Shown: one piece after another, positions 15,074-15,436 of the stretch | How positions within the stretch are numbered: the stretch's first letter is position 1 | Layout: every line of letters begins with the position of its first letter | Assembly: GCA_011391295.1 (NCBI GenBank) | Contig: JAABQT010000011.1 | Coordinates: 1-15,436 of the forward strand | DNA length: 15,436 nucleotides | Direction: 5' to 3' | Origin: Betaproteobacteria bacterium | Lineage (GTDB): Bacteria > Pseudomonadota > Gammaproteobacteria > Burkholderiales > SG8-39 | The notes under the pieces: generated by a model | Told to the model about the DNA's origin: nothing | Databases searched by the model: none | Seen by the model: only the letters and a program-made list of their open reading frames with translations | Translations under genes and position numbers: made by a program

Positions 15074-15117
15074 GAGAATGAATCTCATCTTGGCGAGGAT
15101 TGATGAGATCGGTTCTC
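15074..15117 (+). promoter_or_regulatory. Extended stem-loop downstream of the chaperone gene
   Basis: Two nested inverted repeats share one axis. ATCTCATC at 15082-15089 pairs with GATGAGAT at 15102-15109 across a 12-base loop. GAGAA at 15074-15078 pairs with TTCTC at 15113-15117 through a symmetric 3-by-3 internal loop. Thirteen matched pairs in 44 bases, starting 13 bases after the stop codon, are unlikely by chance. No long U-run follows, so it could be a weak terminator, an mRNA-stability element or a protein-binding site. Confidence 0.5.
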
Positions 15118-15137
15118 AGTTGGTCAATTTCCTTCTC

Positions 15138-15184
15138 TTGATCAATGGAAAAGTGAAGGTTAAGTTACACAGAATTTCACTTTT
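15138..15184 (+). promoter_or_regulatory. Candidate promoter with 9-bp inverted repeat (possible operator)
   Basis: TTGATC at 15138-15143 and TAAGTT at 15161-15166 are spaced by 17 bases, a sigma-70-like layout with modest box matches. A perfect 9-bp inverted repeat, AAAAGTGAA at 15149-15157 and TTCACTTTT at 15176-15184, has one arm in the spacer and the other near the expected start site, the geometry of an operator. TTGATCAA at 15138-15145 is itself a palindrome and resembles TTGGTCAA at 15120-15127. The region is AT-rich compared with the rest of the window. The promoter call is inferred; the repeats are seen directly. Confidence 0.4.
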
Positions 15185-15223
15185 GCCCTGGGTTTTGCTT
15201 CGGGGCCCGAATACGCCAGACAC

Positions 15224-15230
15224 AAGGAGG
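15224..15230 (+). promoter_or_regulatory. Strong ribosome binding site that decides a GTG start
   Basis: AAGGAGG sits six bases before GTG at 15237. It is the best Shine-Dalgarno match in the window and fixes the start of the small Tat-leader gene, whose frame is otherwise open further upstream. It suggests high translation of this gene despite the GTG codon. Confidence 0.75.
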
Positions 15231-15236
15231 CGCGCC

Positions 15237-15434
15237 GTGAGCCAGAAAAACGCCAAGCTTTCCCGCAGAAATTTCCTGTTGAGCGTCGGTGCCGGGGGTG
15301 TCGCCGGTGCGGCCGCGATCGTCGGGGGCAAGCAGGCCCTGCAGGGTTCGTCGACCGAGGGTGACAAGCGCAAGTCTCGCGGCTACCAGGAGACGGCGCA
15401 CGTGAACAACTACTACCGCACCGCCAAGGTCTGA
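15237..15434 (+). CDS. Small Tat-leader protein of the formate dehydrogenase region
   Basis: A 65-residue protein starting at GTG. It opens with a short polar stretch and the twin-arginine motif SRRNFLLSVG, then the hydrophobic Ala/Gly segment GAGGVAGAAAIVGG, and a short polar tail ending HVNNYYRTAKV. This matches the formate dehydrogenase region Tat-target family (TIGR02811), a small protein that usually sits directly before the catalytic alpha subunit gene. It is probably exported or membrane-tethered through the Tat system, perhaps riding with the dehydrogenase, but its role is not established. The gene is complete here and ends two bases before the window edge. Confidence 0.85.
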   Translation: MSQKNAKLSRRNFLLSVGAGGVAGAAAIVGGKQALQGSSTEGDKRKSRGYQETAHVNNYYRTAKV

Positions 15435-15436
15435 GG

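Overview
This window is about 15.4 kb of GC-rich DNA with tightly packed genes, many overlapping stops and starts, and several GTG starts. It looks like a chromosome segment of a proteobacterium, most likely a betaproteobacterium. That placement rests on the gene style and on the formate dehydrogenase accessory set (DUF3305, DUF3306, a multi-[4Fe-4S] protein, TorD-like chaperone, small Tat leader protein); the exact taxon is an inference. I see no tRNA, rRNA, CRISPR array, insertion sequence or phage gene.

Left block (1-3991, all plus strand): the tail of an FtsX/YbbP-type ABC permease, rmuC, a minimal nucleotidyltransferase, a 62-residue partner of unknown function, and a 6-phosphofructokinase. 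These are linked by gaps of 8 bp or less or by overlaps and probably form one transcription unit. A separate small DUF3467 gene with its own ribosome binding site follows.

Middle block (4091-5770): two broken trehalose-metabolism genes meet head to head. The C-terminal part of maltooligosyltrehalose synthase (TreY) runs on the minus strand up to about 5512. The last part of a GT20 trehalose-6-phosphate-synthase-like protein runs on the plus strand from about 5500. Both lack their 5' ends at the same point, which suggests one deletion across a divergent gene pair or an assembly join. The GT20 frame then runs about 80 bp antisense into the end of moeA.

Molybdenum cofactor block (5691-11317): mobA-moeA (minus, ATGA overlap), a divergent MFS transporter (plus), then moaA-fdhD-glutathione S-transferase (minus, overlapping or closely spaced). 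MoaA starts pterin synthesis, MoeA inserts molybdenum, MobA adds the nucleotide and FdhD handles sulfuration for formate dehydrogenase.

Right block (11376-15434, plus): DUF3305, DUF3306, a 705-residue iron-sulfur protein and a TorD-like chaperone form an overlapping operon divergent from moaA. A 175-bp, comparatively AT-rich spacer with two inverted repeats and a possible promoter follows. It leads into a small Tat-leader protein that normally precedes the catalytic formate dehydrogenase subunit, which would lie just beyond the window. The right two thirds therefore read as a cofactor, maturation and electron-transfer island for a molybdenum- or tungsten-dependent formate dehydrogenase.
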